Assembly (NCBI GenBank): GCA_007570785.1 | Contig: ML662442.1 | Span: 30,453,681-30,517,680, forward strand | Origin: Antilocapra americana | Taxonomy: Eukaryota > Chordata > Mammalia > Artiodactyla > Antilocapridae | Reading direction: 5' to 3' | DNA: 64,000 nucleotides | Position numbers and translations under genes: made by a program | Shown: in pieces, positions 20,335-30,929 of the stretch | Layout: each line of letters starts with the position of its first letter | Numbering within the stretch: the first letter of the stretch is position 1 | The notes under the pieces: model-generated | Databases searched by the model: none | What the model was told of the DNA's origin: nothing | The model's input: only the letters and a program-made list of their open reading frames with translations

Positions 20335-20929
20335 ATTCTTAAGGGCGATCAGTATTTTAAGTTTCACAATGTGGCACGTTCAGTAATTAACAGAGTGCCA
20401 TCCGAAATTCTTCATATAAGTCTTTGGTTCCTATTAACCAAGATGAAAACATTAGCAGAAGAGCTAAATTCTGAGGAAAACTACAAAGCCAACTCCAGAG
20501 GGAATTTGGACAGTGAAAGCAAAATATTAAAGATTGTTATTCCCCACAGAAATAGGCACACTTTTTAAACTGAGGCTGTTACCATCTGCAGTTGTCACTG
20601 GCCATCTGCTTAGGTCTAATCAGGTCTGTCACTAGCATTAAATATAAGTTTAAACTCTGCTCCTCTTAAGTAAATTCCAGAAAAGGTTCCCTTATCCTTT
20701 TCTGAATTGTGAGCTAAATTTCCATCCTTGGACTCTTTCAGCAGAACATTAAAATGCTCTCATAAGGTCAAGGCGATGGCCCATCCAGCCCAGCCTCCTG
20801 TGAATGCCAAGTAAGAGTAGTGGTCTTGTAATTAAGCTTCTCATAGTCTAGCCTCTGCTTCATTTTTACAAGTCTAACTTGGGACTAAATTAAATCTTGA
20901 CCTTAACATATCAATGTCATACATGGGTA
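20335..20929. other. No feature recognised
   Basis: An 88-codon plus frame (20302-20568) begins inside the CHR SINE and continues into flanking DNA. No family resemblance. Confidence 0.4.
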
Positions 20930-21440
20930 TTGTAGGCAAAATATTAAAGCACCCACCAGAATACTGGCTCCCCGGCATGTACACCCATCTCTTTCCATGA
21001 ATGCAGGTGACTGGGATGGGACAGTCACTCCCTTTAGGTTACAGTTACATGTCTATCATAGCAGAACAGAAGGGATTAGAAGTCAGAGAGATGCACCCCA
21101 GCTGTCTGAGAAGAAAGCAAATATCCATGCTGTGAAAAGGTCTATGGAGACTATAGGGAGTGGAGCCAGTGTCTAATCGCTGCAAGTGGTCCCTTCAGCC
21201 ACCAGCTAACAATAAACAAGGACATCAGTCCTGTCTTGTGGGAACTGAATTCTCAAGCACACTCTGAGAAGAGGACTCTGTAGGTGGTAACTCCAGCCTG
21301 ATCTTAGTGAAACCCTGAGCAGGGGACCTAGTTAAGGCATACCTGAACTACTGGCCACAGAAATGTAAGATGATAAATGGGTACTGTTTTAAGTCACTAA
21401 ATTTGTGGTCATGTGTTACATAGCAATATAATACAGTAGG
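20930..21440 (+). mobile_element. MLT1-type solo LTR (ERVL-MaLR)
   Basis: A roughly 510 bp unit typical of MLT1 length. The left shows a 'aaaatattaaagcaccca' region, the middle 'agtcagagagatgcacccca', and the right 'agatgataaatgggtactgt', 'tttaagtcactaaatttgtg' and 'ttacatagcaatataataca'. It is a remnant of an ancient endogenous retrovirus-like element with no internal genes here. Confidence 0.75.
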
Positions 21441-21619
21441 TAAAAAATCAGAAGCACATTATAAAATCATGAAAATTTTATAAAGTTATAATGGGGAGTG
21501 ACATTCAGTTTACAGTGTGAGAAAGGATGAGCTCCAGTTTACAATGGCTAAAGTGGCCTTTAGCACGAGCCATCCAATAATGAACGATACTACTCTAGAA
21601 TCACTGCAACCACGGAGGT

Positions 21620-21712
21620 CACAGCTGGTGGCGGCCCAGCATAGAGTGCAGCACATAGTCAGTGGTCAATGCACATGTGCTGTTGGATTAATAAATGTTG
21701 CATAAATAAGCT
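21620..21712 (+). mobile_element. Possible L2/MIR 3' end
   Basis: 'cagcacatagtcagtggtca' and 'attaataaatgttgcataaa' resemble the 'gcacatagtaggcgctcaat' and 'aaatgtttgttgaatga' ending of L2. Short and diverged. Confidence 0.35.
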
Positions 21713-21727
21713 TATTAATAAATAAAA

Positions 21728-22120
21728 ACTACCCAGGTGGCACAGTTGGTAAAGACTCCACCTGCTGCTGCAGGAGATGCAAGAAGCACGGGGTCAATCC
21801 CTGGGTCGGGATGATCCTTTGGAGTAGAAAATGGCAACCCACTTCAGTATTTGGAAGGACTGAGGCTGAAGCTGAAGCTCCAATACTTTGGAAACCTGAT
21901 GCGAAAAGCTGACTCATTGGAAAAGACCCTGATGCTGGGAAAGACTGAAGGGAAAAAAGAAAAAGGGGCAACAGAGGATGAGACAGTTAGATAGCATCAC
22001 CAACTCAATGGACATGAATCTGAGCAAACTCCAGGAGACAGTGAAGGACAGGGAAGCCTGGCGTGCTGCAGTCCATGGAGTCGCAAAGAGTCGGACACAA
22101 CTTAGTGACAGAAGAGCAAC
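21728..22120 (+). mobile_element. Chimeric SINE: Bov-tA head joined to a long BovB 3' end
   Basis: 21728-21850 is a Bov-tA head ('ctacccaggtggcacagttg', B-box 'gggtcaatccctgggtcgg', to 'gcaacccacttcagtatt'). From 21851 it changes to BovB 3' sequence ('tggaaggactgaggctgaag' ... 'gacagggaagcctggcgtgc' ... 'gtcggacacaacttagtgac'), about 270 bases, much longer than the Bov-A part in ordinary copies. Flanks 'aataaataaaa' (21717-21727) and 'aataagtaaaa' (22121-22131) match at 10 of 11 and point to one insertion event. Confidence 0.8.
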
Positions 22121-22131
22121 AATAAGTAAAA

Positions 22132-23207
22132 TGTCTCAAGAATTAAGACAATAGTGAACATATTTTTTGATGATTCAGTACACACTTAATAAATCATTAT
22201 TATCATTTTATCTAACATGAAACAGAGTGGTTAAAGATCTATTCATCTCAGGAGCTACTTCTGGGGATGAACTGAGGGGAAGGTGGGTATGGAAGAAAAG
22301 TTACTTTTTATTGTGGATACTTCAAATCCTTGGAAATTTTCACAACTAAGTGTCAAATTTTTAATAATAATAGATATACTTTAACAATAAGAAAGTTCTA
22401 TCTAAGAGCATGCCTGGAATCAAACACTTTATAAGATTTTCAATTGCAAGGGGAAAATCTTTTCATTCTAACTCAACATTCGGTCAGACATTTATAGTGC
22501 TGAGCCAGCTGCTCGGTCTGGACAGCACATCTGTGTGTGGACCTCTTTTATTAAATGCTCTATGGATGCAAAGAAGCCATATCCTAAACAAACAAACAAA
22601 CAAAACCCAAAATGATAATAATAATAATTATAATTTTTTGAGGCTTCTATGAGCTAGGCATTATGCTGAGTGCTTGATGGATTATCTCACAAATTTTTCC
22701 CTCAAGGAGCTTGAAATTTGAAGAAATCAAATATAACTGTAGAATAACTTAAAAAATAATTAACACTTTCAGGCAGCATATATGAGTCAAGATGGGCCAG
22801 GTATGTGTATGGCAGAAGCAGCAACTGAAATTGAGAGGAAGTAGTGATTCCTACAAGGGGCCACAAAGGTGGCTTGGTGACAGAGCTGGGAGGAACACGG
22901 CAAGCTAACCTGGCCAGACAAGAGGGTGGGTTTGGGGAGAAGCGAAGTTGAGGGTAGATGATTCGTTGGTTGTTGCTGTACCACGGGCTTGGGGAGTCAA
23001 GGGAGGAGGTTTATAGTTCACTGCAGCGCAAGTCAATATTTACTTATTGTATTTGGCAGAACGCCATGAGTCACAGAAAGATGCTAAAGCTTTCTGAAGC
23101 CCAAGTGATTTAAGCAGATGAACTTGTCAGAGTTAAGACAGTGAACAGACTGAAGGAGATGGGAGGCAGGGAGTACATTTAGGGGAACCCCACATTGGAC
23201 CCTGCAC
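22132..23207. other. 1.08 kb without a firm feature
   Basis: 22,140-22,385 may be an old L1 3' end ('gttactttttattgtggata') but I cannot confirm it. 'aaacaaacaaacaaa' and 'ataataataataat' short runs lie near 22,590-22,625. 22,630-22,730 is faintly MIR/L2-like ('gagctaggcattatgctgag'). Confidence 0.35.
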
Positions 23208-23424
23208 AGGAAAAGTGAAAAGGTTAGTCCCTCAGTTGTGTCTGACCCCTTTCAACCCCATGGACTGCAGCCAGCCAGGCTCCTTTGTCCCTGAGATTCT
23301 ACAGGCAAGAAAACTAGAGTGGGTTGCCATTTCCATCTCCAGGGGATCTTCCTGACCCAGGGATCAAACTTGGGTCTCCCACATTGTAGACAGATTCATT
23401 ACCATCTGAGCCTCCAGGGACGAC
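23208..23424 (-). mobile_element. Bov-tA SINE
   Basis: Antisense: 'aaggttagtccctcagttgt', 'caggcaagaaaactagagtg', antisense B-box 'cagggatcaaacttgggtct' and right end 'tctgagcctccagggac'. Confidence 0.9.
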
Positions 23425-23499
23425 TCAGAAGAGATGAGACCAAAATAGGGCAAAAATACCTAGTCTAGAGACACCATGAAGAACAAATTAAAACGAGGA

Positions 23500-23735
23500 T
23501 TACTAAACAGTTCGGAAAACAGCAGCGAAAATATACACACTATAATATATACATGATTGATACTATGTATAAAATAGACAACCAATGAGAATCTACTGTA
23601 TAACTCAGGGCATTCTACTCTGTGGTGCCCTAAATGGGAAGGAAATCCAAAACAGAGGGAATATACACTTGACTGTACAGCAGAAACTAGCACAACATTA
23701 TAAAGAAATTACACTTCAATAAAAATTGATTTTTA
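23500..23735 (+). mobile_element. Old L1 3' end
   Basis: 'aaaatagacaaccaatgaga', 'atctactgtataactcaggg', 'gactgtacagcagaaactag', 'cacaacattataaagaaatt' and 'caataaaaattga' form an L1 3' UTR with its polyadenylation region. Confidence 0.8.
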
Positions 23736-23804
23736 AAAAAAGACAACATACCTTCAATCTATATAACTAGGGAAAAAGTGGTTTCACTGACAAAGACAGG
23801 GAAA

Positions 23805-24265
23805 ACACCTTTCAGTGGCTCCCGAGATTTCTAGAAGATCACTCAAGCTCCTAAGCATCACACTGAAGACTTCCCTGTGGCCAAGCCCCTGTTATGGCTC
23901 TACTCCACAAACAGCATCGGGCAGACACATGCATGGGGACCACACTATCGTGGAGGACCACACTGTTCTCCATGCCTTTCCTGGCCATCTTCTAGTCACA
24001 TTTACATCTTTTCCCCATGTCATCTGCTCTGGAAACTCCCCTCACACCCACCAGCCTAATGTAGATGACACCTCTCTAGTTGTGTGCTAACCTTTGTGAA
24101 TAAACACCTCTGTCCTGACGTCCATCAAGTTGCTTAAACATTTCATGTGTGTCTGTTTCTCTACGTTAGACTTTGAGCTCCCAGAGAGCAAGGACCGTAT
24201 CTTATTTGATTTCATATGCCCCCAGCAACCAGAACCAGCAGACACTCTAAATATTTCTTAAATGA
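23805..24265 (+). mobile_element. L2 LINE 3' region
   Basis: 'ttcagtggctcccgagattt', 'ctccatgcctttcctggcc', 'gactttgagctcccagagag' followed by 'caaggaccgtatctta', then a degraded tail ending at 'tttcttaaatgaa'. The blocks are in L2 order. A 91-codon plus frame in it (23815-24090) is a chance opening. Confidence 0.65.
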
Positions 24266-24738
24266 ATTTTAAATTGAGTTTACCTGGCTTTCAGGTGATG
24301 ATAGGAAAGAAGCTAGTACAATTTGAACTTTGTTTTCCAAATGAATGGTTAGCATATTTCATAAGGATTTAGGTTTCAGACAATCAGCAAAATACCTACA
24401 GTTTAAAAAACACCTTCAACTAAAACTCACTGTGATCAAATAGAAACTCGGGAAGCTAAATAGAATTCCCAAAGTTTCTGCTGGTATTATATCCACAAGA
24501 ACATCTAGAAGGACTACTCAATTTCAAGATCTGAAATGAATAAAAATAAAAACTTCAAAACAGTACACTCTAGATATCTGTGCAAGCACCATCTTTCAAG
24601 AAGAAATAAATGCTTAGCAAAAATGTAATGAATCAAAGGTGACCTGATACACATTTATCCAGACTGCCTACTAACTTTGCAGTCTACAGAGACTTGCATA
24701 TAAACACTGCCAAATAATAACAATGATGATGATAACTT
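24266..24738. other. No feature recognised
   Basis: AT-rich unassigned sequence up to the L1 target site. Confidence 0.4.
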
Positions 24739-24753
24739 AGTGATTTACATTTT

Positions 24754-25830
24754 TAAATTTTTTTAACTAATCTATTTTTTAGTGAAGGATAATTGCTTTA
24801 CAGAATTTTGCTGTTTTCTGTCAAATCTCAACATGAATCAGCCATGGGTATACATATATTCCCTCACTTTCAAAACTCTTTCCCATCTCCCTCCCCATCC
24901 CACCCCTCTAGGTTGATACAGATCCCCCCGTTTGAGTTTCCTGAGCCATAGAGCAAATCCCCACTGGCTATCTATTTTACATATGGTAATGTAAGTTTCC
25001 ATGTTACTTTTTCCATACATCTCACCCTCTCCTCTCCTCTCTCCATGTCCATAAGTCTATTCTCTTTGTCTGTTTCTCCATTGTTGCCCTGTAAGTAAAT
25101 TCTTCAGTAGCATTTTTCTAGATTCCGTATATATGTATTAGAATACAGTATTTATGTTTCTCTTTCTGACTCACTTCACTCTGTCTAATAGATTCTAGGT
25201 TCATCCACCTCATTAGAACTGACTCAAATGTGTTCCTTTTTATGGCTGAGTAATATTCCATTGTGTATATGTACCACAACTTCTTTATCCATTCATCTGT
25301 TGATAGATACCTAGGTTGATTCCATGTTCTAGCTATTGTAGATAGTGCTGCAATGAACAATGGGATACATGTGTCTCTTTCAATTTTGGTTTCCACAGGG
25401 TACATGCCTAGAAGTGGGATTGCTGGGTCATATGGTAGTTTTATTCCTAGTTTCTTAAGGAATCTCCATACCATCTTCCATAGTGGCTGTATCAATTTAC
25501 ATTCCCACCAACAGTGCAAAAGTGTTCCCTTTTCTCCATACCCTTTCCAGAATTTATTATTTGTAGACTTTTTGATGAGGGCCATTCTGACCAGTGTGAG
25601 GTGATATTTCATTGTAGTTCTGATTAGAATTTCTCTAATAATGAGGGATGTTGAGCATCTTTTCATGTGTTTGTTAGCCATTCGTACGTCTTCTTTGAAG
25701 AAATGTCTGTTTAGGTCTTTCTCCTACTTTTTGATTGGGTTGTTTGTTTTTCTGGTGTTGAGTTGTATGAGCTGCTTGTATATTTTTGAAATTAATCCTC
25801 TGTCAGTTGCTTTATTTGCTATTATTTTCT
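24754..25830 (-). mobile_element. L1 insertion, 5'-truncated, ORF2 C-terminus still open
   Basis: A 1,077 bp minus-strand L1 bounded by the duplication 'agtgatttacatttt' at 24739-24753 and 25831-25845. A 187-codon frame (25681-25118) gives ORF2p C-terminus: '[17 protein letters not shown]', then the knuckle region '[18 protein letters not shown]' and '[15 protein letters not shown]'. The first two cysteines of the usual CW.GCGEKG motif are Phe and Tyr here, so the knuckle is broken although the frame is open. The 3' UTR runs to about 24,760. Confidence 0.95.
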
Positions 25831-25845
25831 AGTGATTTACATTTT

Positions 25846-25960
25846 AAAGTTACTTTCACATGCCTTCTTCATCTGAGCCTCACACTGTCCCTGTAAGGTG
25901 GCCAAGACATCACCCTCCCCATTTTATTAATGTAGATGCTCAGGCTGGACAAGTCCTGAG
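25846..25960 (+). mobile_element. MIR SINE fragment (host of the L1 insertion)
   Basis: 'aaagttactttcacatgcct', 'cctcacactgtccctgtaag' and 'cattttattaatgtagatgc' follow the MIR core. The L1 duplicated its target inside this MIR. Confidence 0.5.
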
Positions 25961-26139
25961 CCTCTCCTTCTACCTCACCTCCCGTATGGGAGCGCTGACT
26001 TTGCTTTTCTCACTTCTATCTATCAGATAGGGCAGATTCAGGTTCTGTGGGATATGAAGCTTTATACAACTTGGAATGCCTTCTGTAAGAAAAATAATTG
26101 CAAAGTCATTAATATAAAGTTAGGTGCAAATAGTAACGT

Positions 26140-26225
26140 TAGGACTTTATGTATCTGAACTTACTTAATCTTCATAGCAGTAGGCCCTATGATTATCTCC
26201 ATTTTACAGATAAGAAAACTGATTT
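26140..26225 (+). mobile_element. MIR SINE fragment
   Basis: 'tgaacttacttaatcttcat', 'agcagtaggccctatgatta' and 'tctccattttacagataaga' are clear MIR core text. Confidence 0.75.
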
Positions 26226-27719
26226 ATGATTTGGGTTTTCTTTATGATACTCTCTCAACATCTGGAAAGCATGCCTTTAGATTATATCCAGAATAAAGGT
26301 GCCTACTAGTGCCAGGACTTCTAACCAGAGGAGCATTATGCTCCCACTCTCAACCCAGCTCCCTAGCCTCCTGGATGAGACCCATCCTCTGGGAGGTTGC
26401 TATGGGAACCAGCCCAGAATCAACCAGAACCTCCTGCATCCAGGCCACTACATCCTATGATGTTATCATGATGACTATAAAGTTTACTATGTCTACACTG
26501 ATCGAATCTCAGTAATAATCCTCTTTTCATTATTCTCTGGGTTTTTCATGGTTCTGGGTTTGCTGGAAGAGGTATCCGAACCTCTTCAGACATGCCTGAG
26601 CCTACACACACACAGGGATTCAGCTATTCCACTGTGAAGGAAATTTTGATGTGGTAGAGCCCTGAAAGATCATCCTAAACTATTTTACACTGAGTTTCAA
26701 CTGACACAAAACTAAACCTCTCTGGATGTCATTTAAAACAGTCTCAACACAGTTCACACGTGGTTCTGTGTCCTTCTGAATGAATTAGCATGTTGCATAT
26801 ATGCTGGTGGATTTTCTGGGTAGAATCTGGATATTGTGTGCAGAGGTGTCAACATTGCATAAGCCTCACTTCATAGCCGTGGGGAAGTGTAAAGAGATGA
26901 AGTGATGTTGAAAAAGCACAAATAACTGGAATAATATAAAACGGATTTAATGATACCATCTTTGTAGTTGTAGGAATAGCTGCCAAATATTTTTAAGTTC
27001 TCTAATACCATTTTTTTCTTATCTCTTATGACTTTTCTTTCACATAGTTCAGCAATTCTTGTCTCATGAAAAAGGTTATATTTTTTCATATGTCTTGTAC
27101 AGCAATTAGTCACCTGAGATAGGTCTAATTAGATCTTGGAAAACCATTATTTAAATTTGAAAGAAAGAGATTCTTTTTATATAGCACAACTGTGCAAGTT
27201 TTTGCATTTGCACTAACCTAACACTCTTGAATTGTAAAAAAATTGCATTACAATCACTGCAGATTCAACACAAATGTTTTCTTTGAACTCTTAAAAAATA
27301 CAAACACAAAGCTTTTATACCCTTATCTTAAATGTGAAGATCCCAGAAAAAAATCTTGTGGAATAGATAATTATATACACACTAAAAATATAAAGAAAAT
27401 TGATATGCATGGTTTATTGTTTTTGTATGGTGTTTGGATAGTCTTTGTAATGTTCTCTCAGCCATGGAGAATATCTGTTTCTCCAAAATGGGAAATGGCA
27501 TTAATGAATTTTCCTACATTGATATTTCATTTAAAATTTATTCAATGGTAATTTGCCTCCTTTTGTGGAATATAAAAAAATATGTACTCTCTTTTCTAAA
27601 CAAGACAATCTATCCAATCTTTCAAAATGTCCAAATTTAAGTATTTGGTCATTTCTAAACCAGAACTTAAATATGTTTCCTTTTGTGTATGTGAAAAATA
27701 TAAAGTCATCATCCATCTA
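26226..27719. other. 1.5 kb without a recognised feature
   Basis: AT-rich, with frames of 60-102 codons on both strands that overlap one another (for example 27243-27551 and 27434-27640), as expected by chance at this composition. No repeat recognised. Confidence 0.4.
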
Positions 27720-27840
27720 CTGTTTCATTCATTCAATAAATATTTATTTAGCACTAGCCGTGTGTCATGTGTCAGGTGTTAGGCACCAGGTGTATAAGAC
27801 AACTTCCTTTCACTGAACTTAAGTTTGAATGGAATTCTCA
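27720..27840 (-). mobile_element. L2 LINE 3' end
   Basis: Plus-strand 'ttcattcattcaataaatat' followed by 'ttatttagcactagccgtgt' and 'gtcaggtgttaggcacca' is the antisense of the L2 tail. Confidence 0.75.
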
Positions 27841-27871
27841 AAGGTCTTCATTGATACTTAGCAAAATATTT

Positions 27872-28350
27872 GGTTTGTTGTTGTTCAGTTGTTTAGTTGT
27901 GTCTATCTCATTGTGACCCCTCGGACTGCTACACGCCAGGCTTCCCTGTCCTTCACTATCTCCCAGAGTCTGCTCAAACTCATGTCCATTGAGTCGATGA
28001 TGCCATCCAACCATCTTGTCCTCTGTCGTCCCCTTCCCCTCTGCCCTCAATCTTTTCCAGCAAACTTTTCCATTGAGTCAGCTCTTTGCATCAGATGGCC
28101 AAAGTATTGGAGCTTCAACATCAGTCCTTTCAATGAATAACCAGGGTTGATTTCCTTTAGGATTGACTAGTTTGATCTTGCCATCCACGGGGCTCTCAAG
28201 GGTCTTCTCCAACACCACAGTTCAAAAGCATCAATTCTTCAGCACTCAGCCACCTTTATGGTCCAAGTCTCACATCCATACATAACTACTGGAAAAACCA
28301 TAGCTTTTACTATATAGACCTTTTTTGACAAAATGATGTCTCTGCTTTTT
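27872..28350 (-). mobile_element. BovB LINE 3' region, outer part (split by an L1)
   Basis: Antisense BovB: 'tgttgttcagttgtttagtt', 'tcatgtccattgagtcgatg', 'gatggccaaagtattggagc', 'caccacagttcaaaagcatc' and 'catccatacataactactgg'. It breaks at 28336-28350 where an L1 has inserted and resumes at 28931. The coding frames are broken. Confidence 0.95.
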
Positions 28351-28887
28351 TTTTTTTTTTTTTTTTTATTGTTTTTGCCATACATTGTCATGATATCACC
28401 ATGAGTTTACATATGCTTCCCCTCCGGGTCCCCCCTCCCTCCTCCCTCCCCTCCGGGAAATCTCGCTGCACCAGTCCCGAGGATCAATCCTGGGCTGGCA
28501 ATTGATTAGACACATGACAATTAACATGCTTCAATGCCCTTCTCCCATATCATCCCACCCTTACCCTCATCCACAAAGTCCACAAGTCTATTCTATACAT
28601 CTGCGTTCCTTTTGTTGTCTCCCATGTTGGGTTCTCATTACTGTCTTTCTAAATTCCATATATATGTGTTAATATACTGTATTGTTGTTTTTGCTTCTGG
28701 CTTACTTCACTCTGGATAATGGGCTCCAGTTTCGTCCATCTGAGTAGAATTGCTTCAAATGAATTTTTTTTTAATGCTGAGTAATATTCCATTGTGTATA
28801 TGTACCACAGCTTTCTTATCCATTCATCAGTTGATGGGCATCTAGGTTGTTTCCATGTCTTAGCTATTGTAAACAATGCAGCGATGA
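28351..28887 (-). mobile_element. Young L1 (L1_BT-like) nested in BovB
   Basis: Poly-T 28346-28366, 'ttgtttttgccatacattgt', the antisense G-rich tract 28430-28456, then ORF2 C-terminal sequence (75-codon minus frame 28876-28649 with '[16 protein letters not shown]'). The duplication 'atgtctctgcttttt' is at 28336-28350 and 28931-28945. The L1 match stops at about 28887 and 43 foreign bases separate it from the right duplication. Confidence 0.95.
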
Positions 28888-28930
28888 TCTGCTATAATCC
28901 AAAGCGGGATACTCCATGACCCACCTCCCA
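28888..28930. other. 43 bp filler at the L1 5' junction
   Basis: The sequence around 'aatccaaagcgggatactcc' matches neither L1 nor BovB as I know them, yet lies between the L1 5' end and the right target-site duplication. It was therefore probably added during the insertion. Its source is unknown. Confidence 0.8.
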
Positions 28931-29036
28931 ATGTCTCTGCTTTTTAATACACTGTCTAGGTTTGTCATAGCTTTTCTTCCGAGAAGCAAGCACCTTTGAA
29001 ATTTCATGGCTGCAGTCTTTAAATTTCATGGCTGCT
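28931..29036 (-). mobile_element. BovB LINE, remainder after the nested L1
   Basis: 'atacactgtctaggtttgtc' and 'atagcttttcttccgagaag' continue antisense BovB. 'aaatttcatggctgc' occurs twice, at about 29002 and 29020, a small internal duplication. Confidence 0.85.
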
Positions 29037-30399
29037 TCTTCACTGAACTAGTACTTTTGTAACAATGTCTGACTAAGGAACTGCTCTAATTTCAAAAAGT
29101 TTAAATTTGTTTTGGCTAAAAGCTATGCACAACACGTGATTGAGGGTAAAGATTACCATGGGGAGCCGTATGTCCAGGCAATGTTTTGGGGATGGAGGAA
29201 TAAAGAACGAAGATGATGCTGATGGGCTCCAGAAGAACTAAATGAATATTGGCTGTTCCCCAGCTTGAGCCAGGCATGTGGGAGGGCAGAGAGCGTGCTT
29301 CTGTGGGTTGGCTCATCAGGCTAATGGGCTGCTGTCACTTCTCTCCCAGGACCCTCGAAACTCCTGAGGCAGACTGAGCAGGAAGAGAGAGGTCACAGAT
29401 CCCTTGAGATAAACAGGGTTCTTGGCTATTTTTGCATGAATGGCTGCATTATGTACAGATGTTCAGTGCACTTCCATAAGCTTTTATGGATGAATAAGTG
29501 GCATCATTATGATGTGATTTGACCAAAAATGAAGCATGGCCCAATGCCATCTGCAAAAATCCTGTCATTCTCATATAGATTGTAGAAGGATGAAGCTAAT
29601 GTAGCTAAAATACTCTTCAGAAATACGGATGACTCCTGGAAAGACTATCAATTAATCTCAAAATAAGAAATCGAATTTCTCTCTGTACCATGCTAGCTTT
29701 AAATTTTTTTCACTACTGACTGTCTCTTCACTGCCTTCAAAAACAACCTTAAACCATTCCATTAAAAATTGCTTTCACAGAAAAATACATGGAGCTGACT
29801 AGGAGATATTTCTAACATCTACAAAAGTCAGCAATTTCTCTCGGTCAAAAAGGCATATTATGTGCTAAGTAATCAAATTTCCTAATTTGATTTCTCTGTG
29901 ATCAAGGTCTTCAAATGTGTCTGGCTGAGAAGACAAAAGACAGATTTTGTATTTTTCAAATGCTAATTAGGGGAAGATGAGTGGTGAAGAGGAACATAGA
30001 TGCAAAGAAGGAAAAAAGGGAATGTTTTGAGGAGTAGATGGGAAGTTCATACCTGCTTTAATGTCCAGCACACAATGCCAGAAGATCAAAAGGAGGATGT
30101 AAAAAGATGATCCATTCAGGTGACTTTTTAGATCATCTTATCTCCCAAACCCAAGAACTGAACACTTCAAATACAATTATGTCAAATAACTAGCAAGTGG
30201 AAATAAACAATACCTTGTATGAAACAGAAATCAATCAGAGGAGGTAGAAGTTTAAAAAAAGAAAAGGAGAAATAGTTTTTTAATGCCTAGAAGAAAACCT
30301 ACTTGGATTTTAGATCTCAAGATGGGAAGGGCTCTCTAAATAATGAATAAATTCAGAAACATAGGCATATTGATAAAATTTAAACATGTCTTTTTATAT
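29037..30399. other. 1.36 kb without a recognised feature
   Basis: No repeat or frame with family resemblance. The part 29,110-29,400 has more balanced composition than its flanks. A 66-codon minus frame there has no support. Confidence 0.4.
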
Positions 30400-30662
30400 C
30401 AAATATGCCATAAATTTAAAGGCAAGAAAAACAGATAAAGTATTTCCAACAAATATGAAAAAAGGTTTGATATCCTTAATAGAGACATAGCAGTTACAAA
30501 AATTTTGATAGTCATGAGAGAAAAATGTTTAAAGGACATGGGCAGAAATGAAAAGTTGGCCAATAAATACATGCAAACATTTATTCCACTACTAATCAAA
30601 TAAGTGTAAAATAAAACAAGATACTGCTGACAGATTTGCTGGCAAGCATATAAACCAGATCT
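30400..30662 (+). mobile_element. Old L1M, ORF2 end, left part
   Basis: 'caacaaatatgaaaaaaggt' followed by 'ttgatatccttaatagagac', then 'aaaggacatgggcagaaatg' and 'ttggccaataaatacatgca', typical of the ORF2 3' portion of old L1s. A SINE interrupts it. Confidence 0.7.
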
Positions 30663-30666
30663 GGGT

Positions 30667-30715
<49 letters not shown>

Positions 30716-30918
30716 CGCGCACGCTCAGTTGTGTCCAACTCTTTGCAACCTCATGGACTGTAGCCTGCAAGTCTCCTCTTTCCATGGGATTTCCCAGGTA
30801 AGAATATTGGAGTGGTTTGCCATTTCCTTCTCTAGGGGATCTTCCAAAACCAGGGATAGAATCTGTACCTCCTGTACTAGCAAGTGGGTTCTTTACTGCT
30901 GAGCCACCTGGGAAGCCC
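30663..30918 (-). mobile_element. Bov-tA SINE with expanded (TG)n(CG)n tail
   Basis: Antisense SINE: 'ctcagttgtgtccaactctt', 'gtaagaatattggagtggtt', antisense B-box region and right end 'gctgagccacctgggaagcc'. Its tail has expanded into the dinucleotide tract 30665-30724. The duplication 'aaaccagatct' is at 30652-30662 and 30919-30929. Confidence 0.95.
30665..30724. repeat. (TG)n-(CG)n microsatellite, 60 bp alternating purine-pyrimidine
   Basis: An unbroken alternating purine-pyrimidine run: mostly TG to about 30706, then seven or so GC dinucleotides to 30720, then ACGC. Such tracts can adopt left-handed Z-DNA under torsion (established for (CG)n and (TG)n). Probably polymorphic in length. 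Confidence 0.95.
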
Positions 30919-30929
30919 AAACCAGATCT

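Noticed and set aside
30665..30724. Regular repeat as a CRISPR-like array
   Set aside because: It is a dinucleotide microsatellite in a SINE tail in a mammalian genome. No spacer-repeat structure occurs anywhere in the window.
30399..30920. 173-codon minus frame
   Set aside because: It reads through a Bov-tA SINE, its TG tail and an L1M. The residues 'GFPGGSAVKNP' are the usual translation of the SINE.
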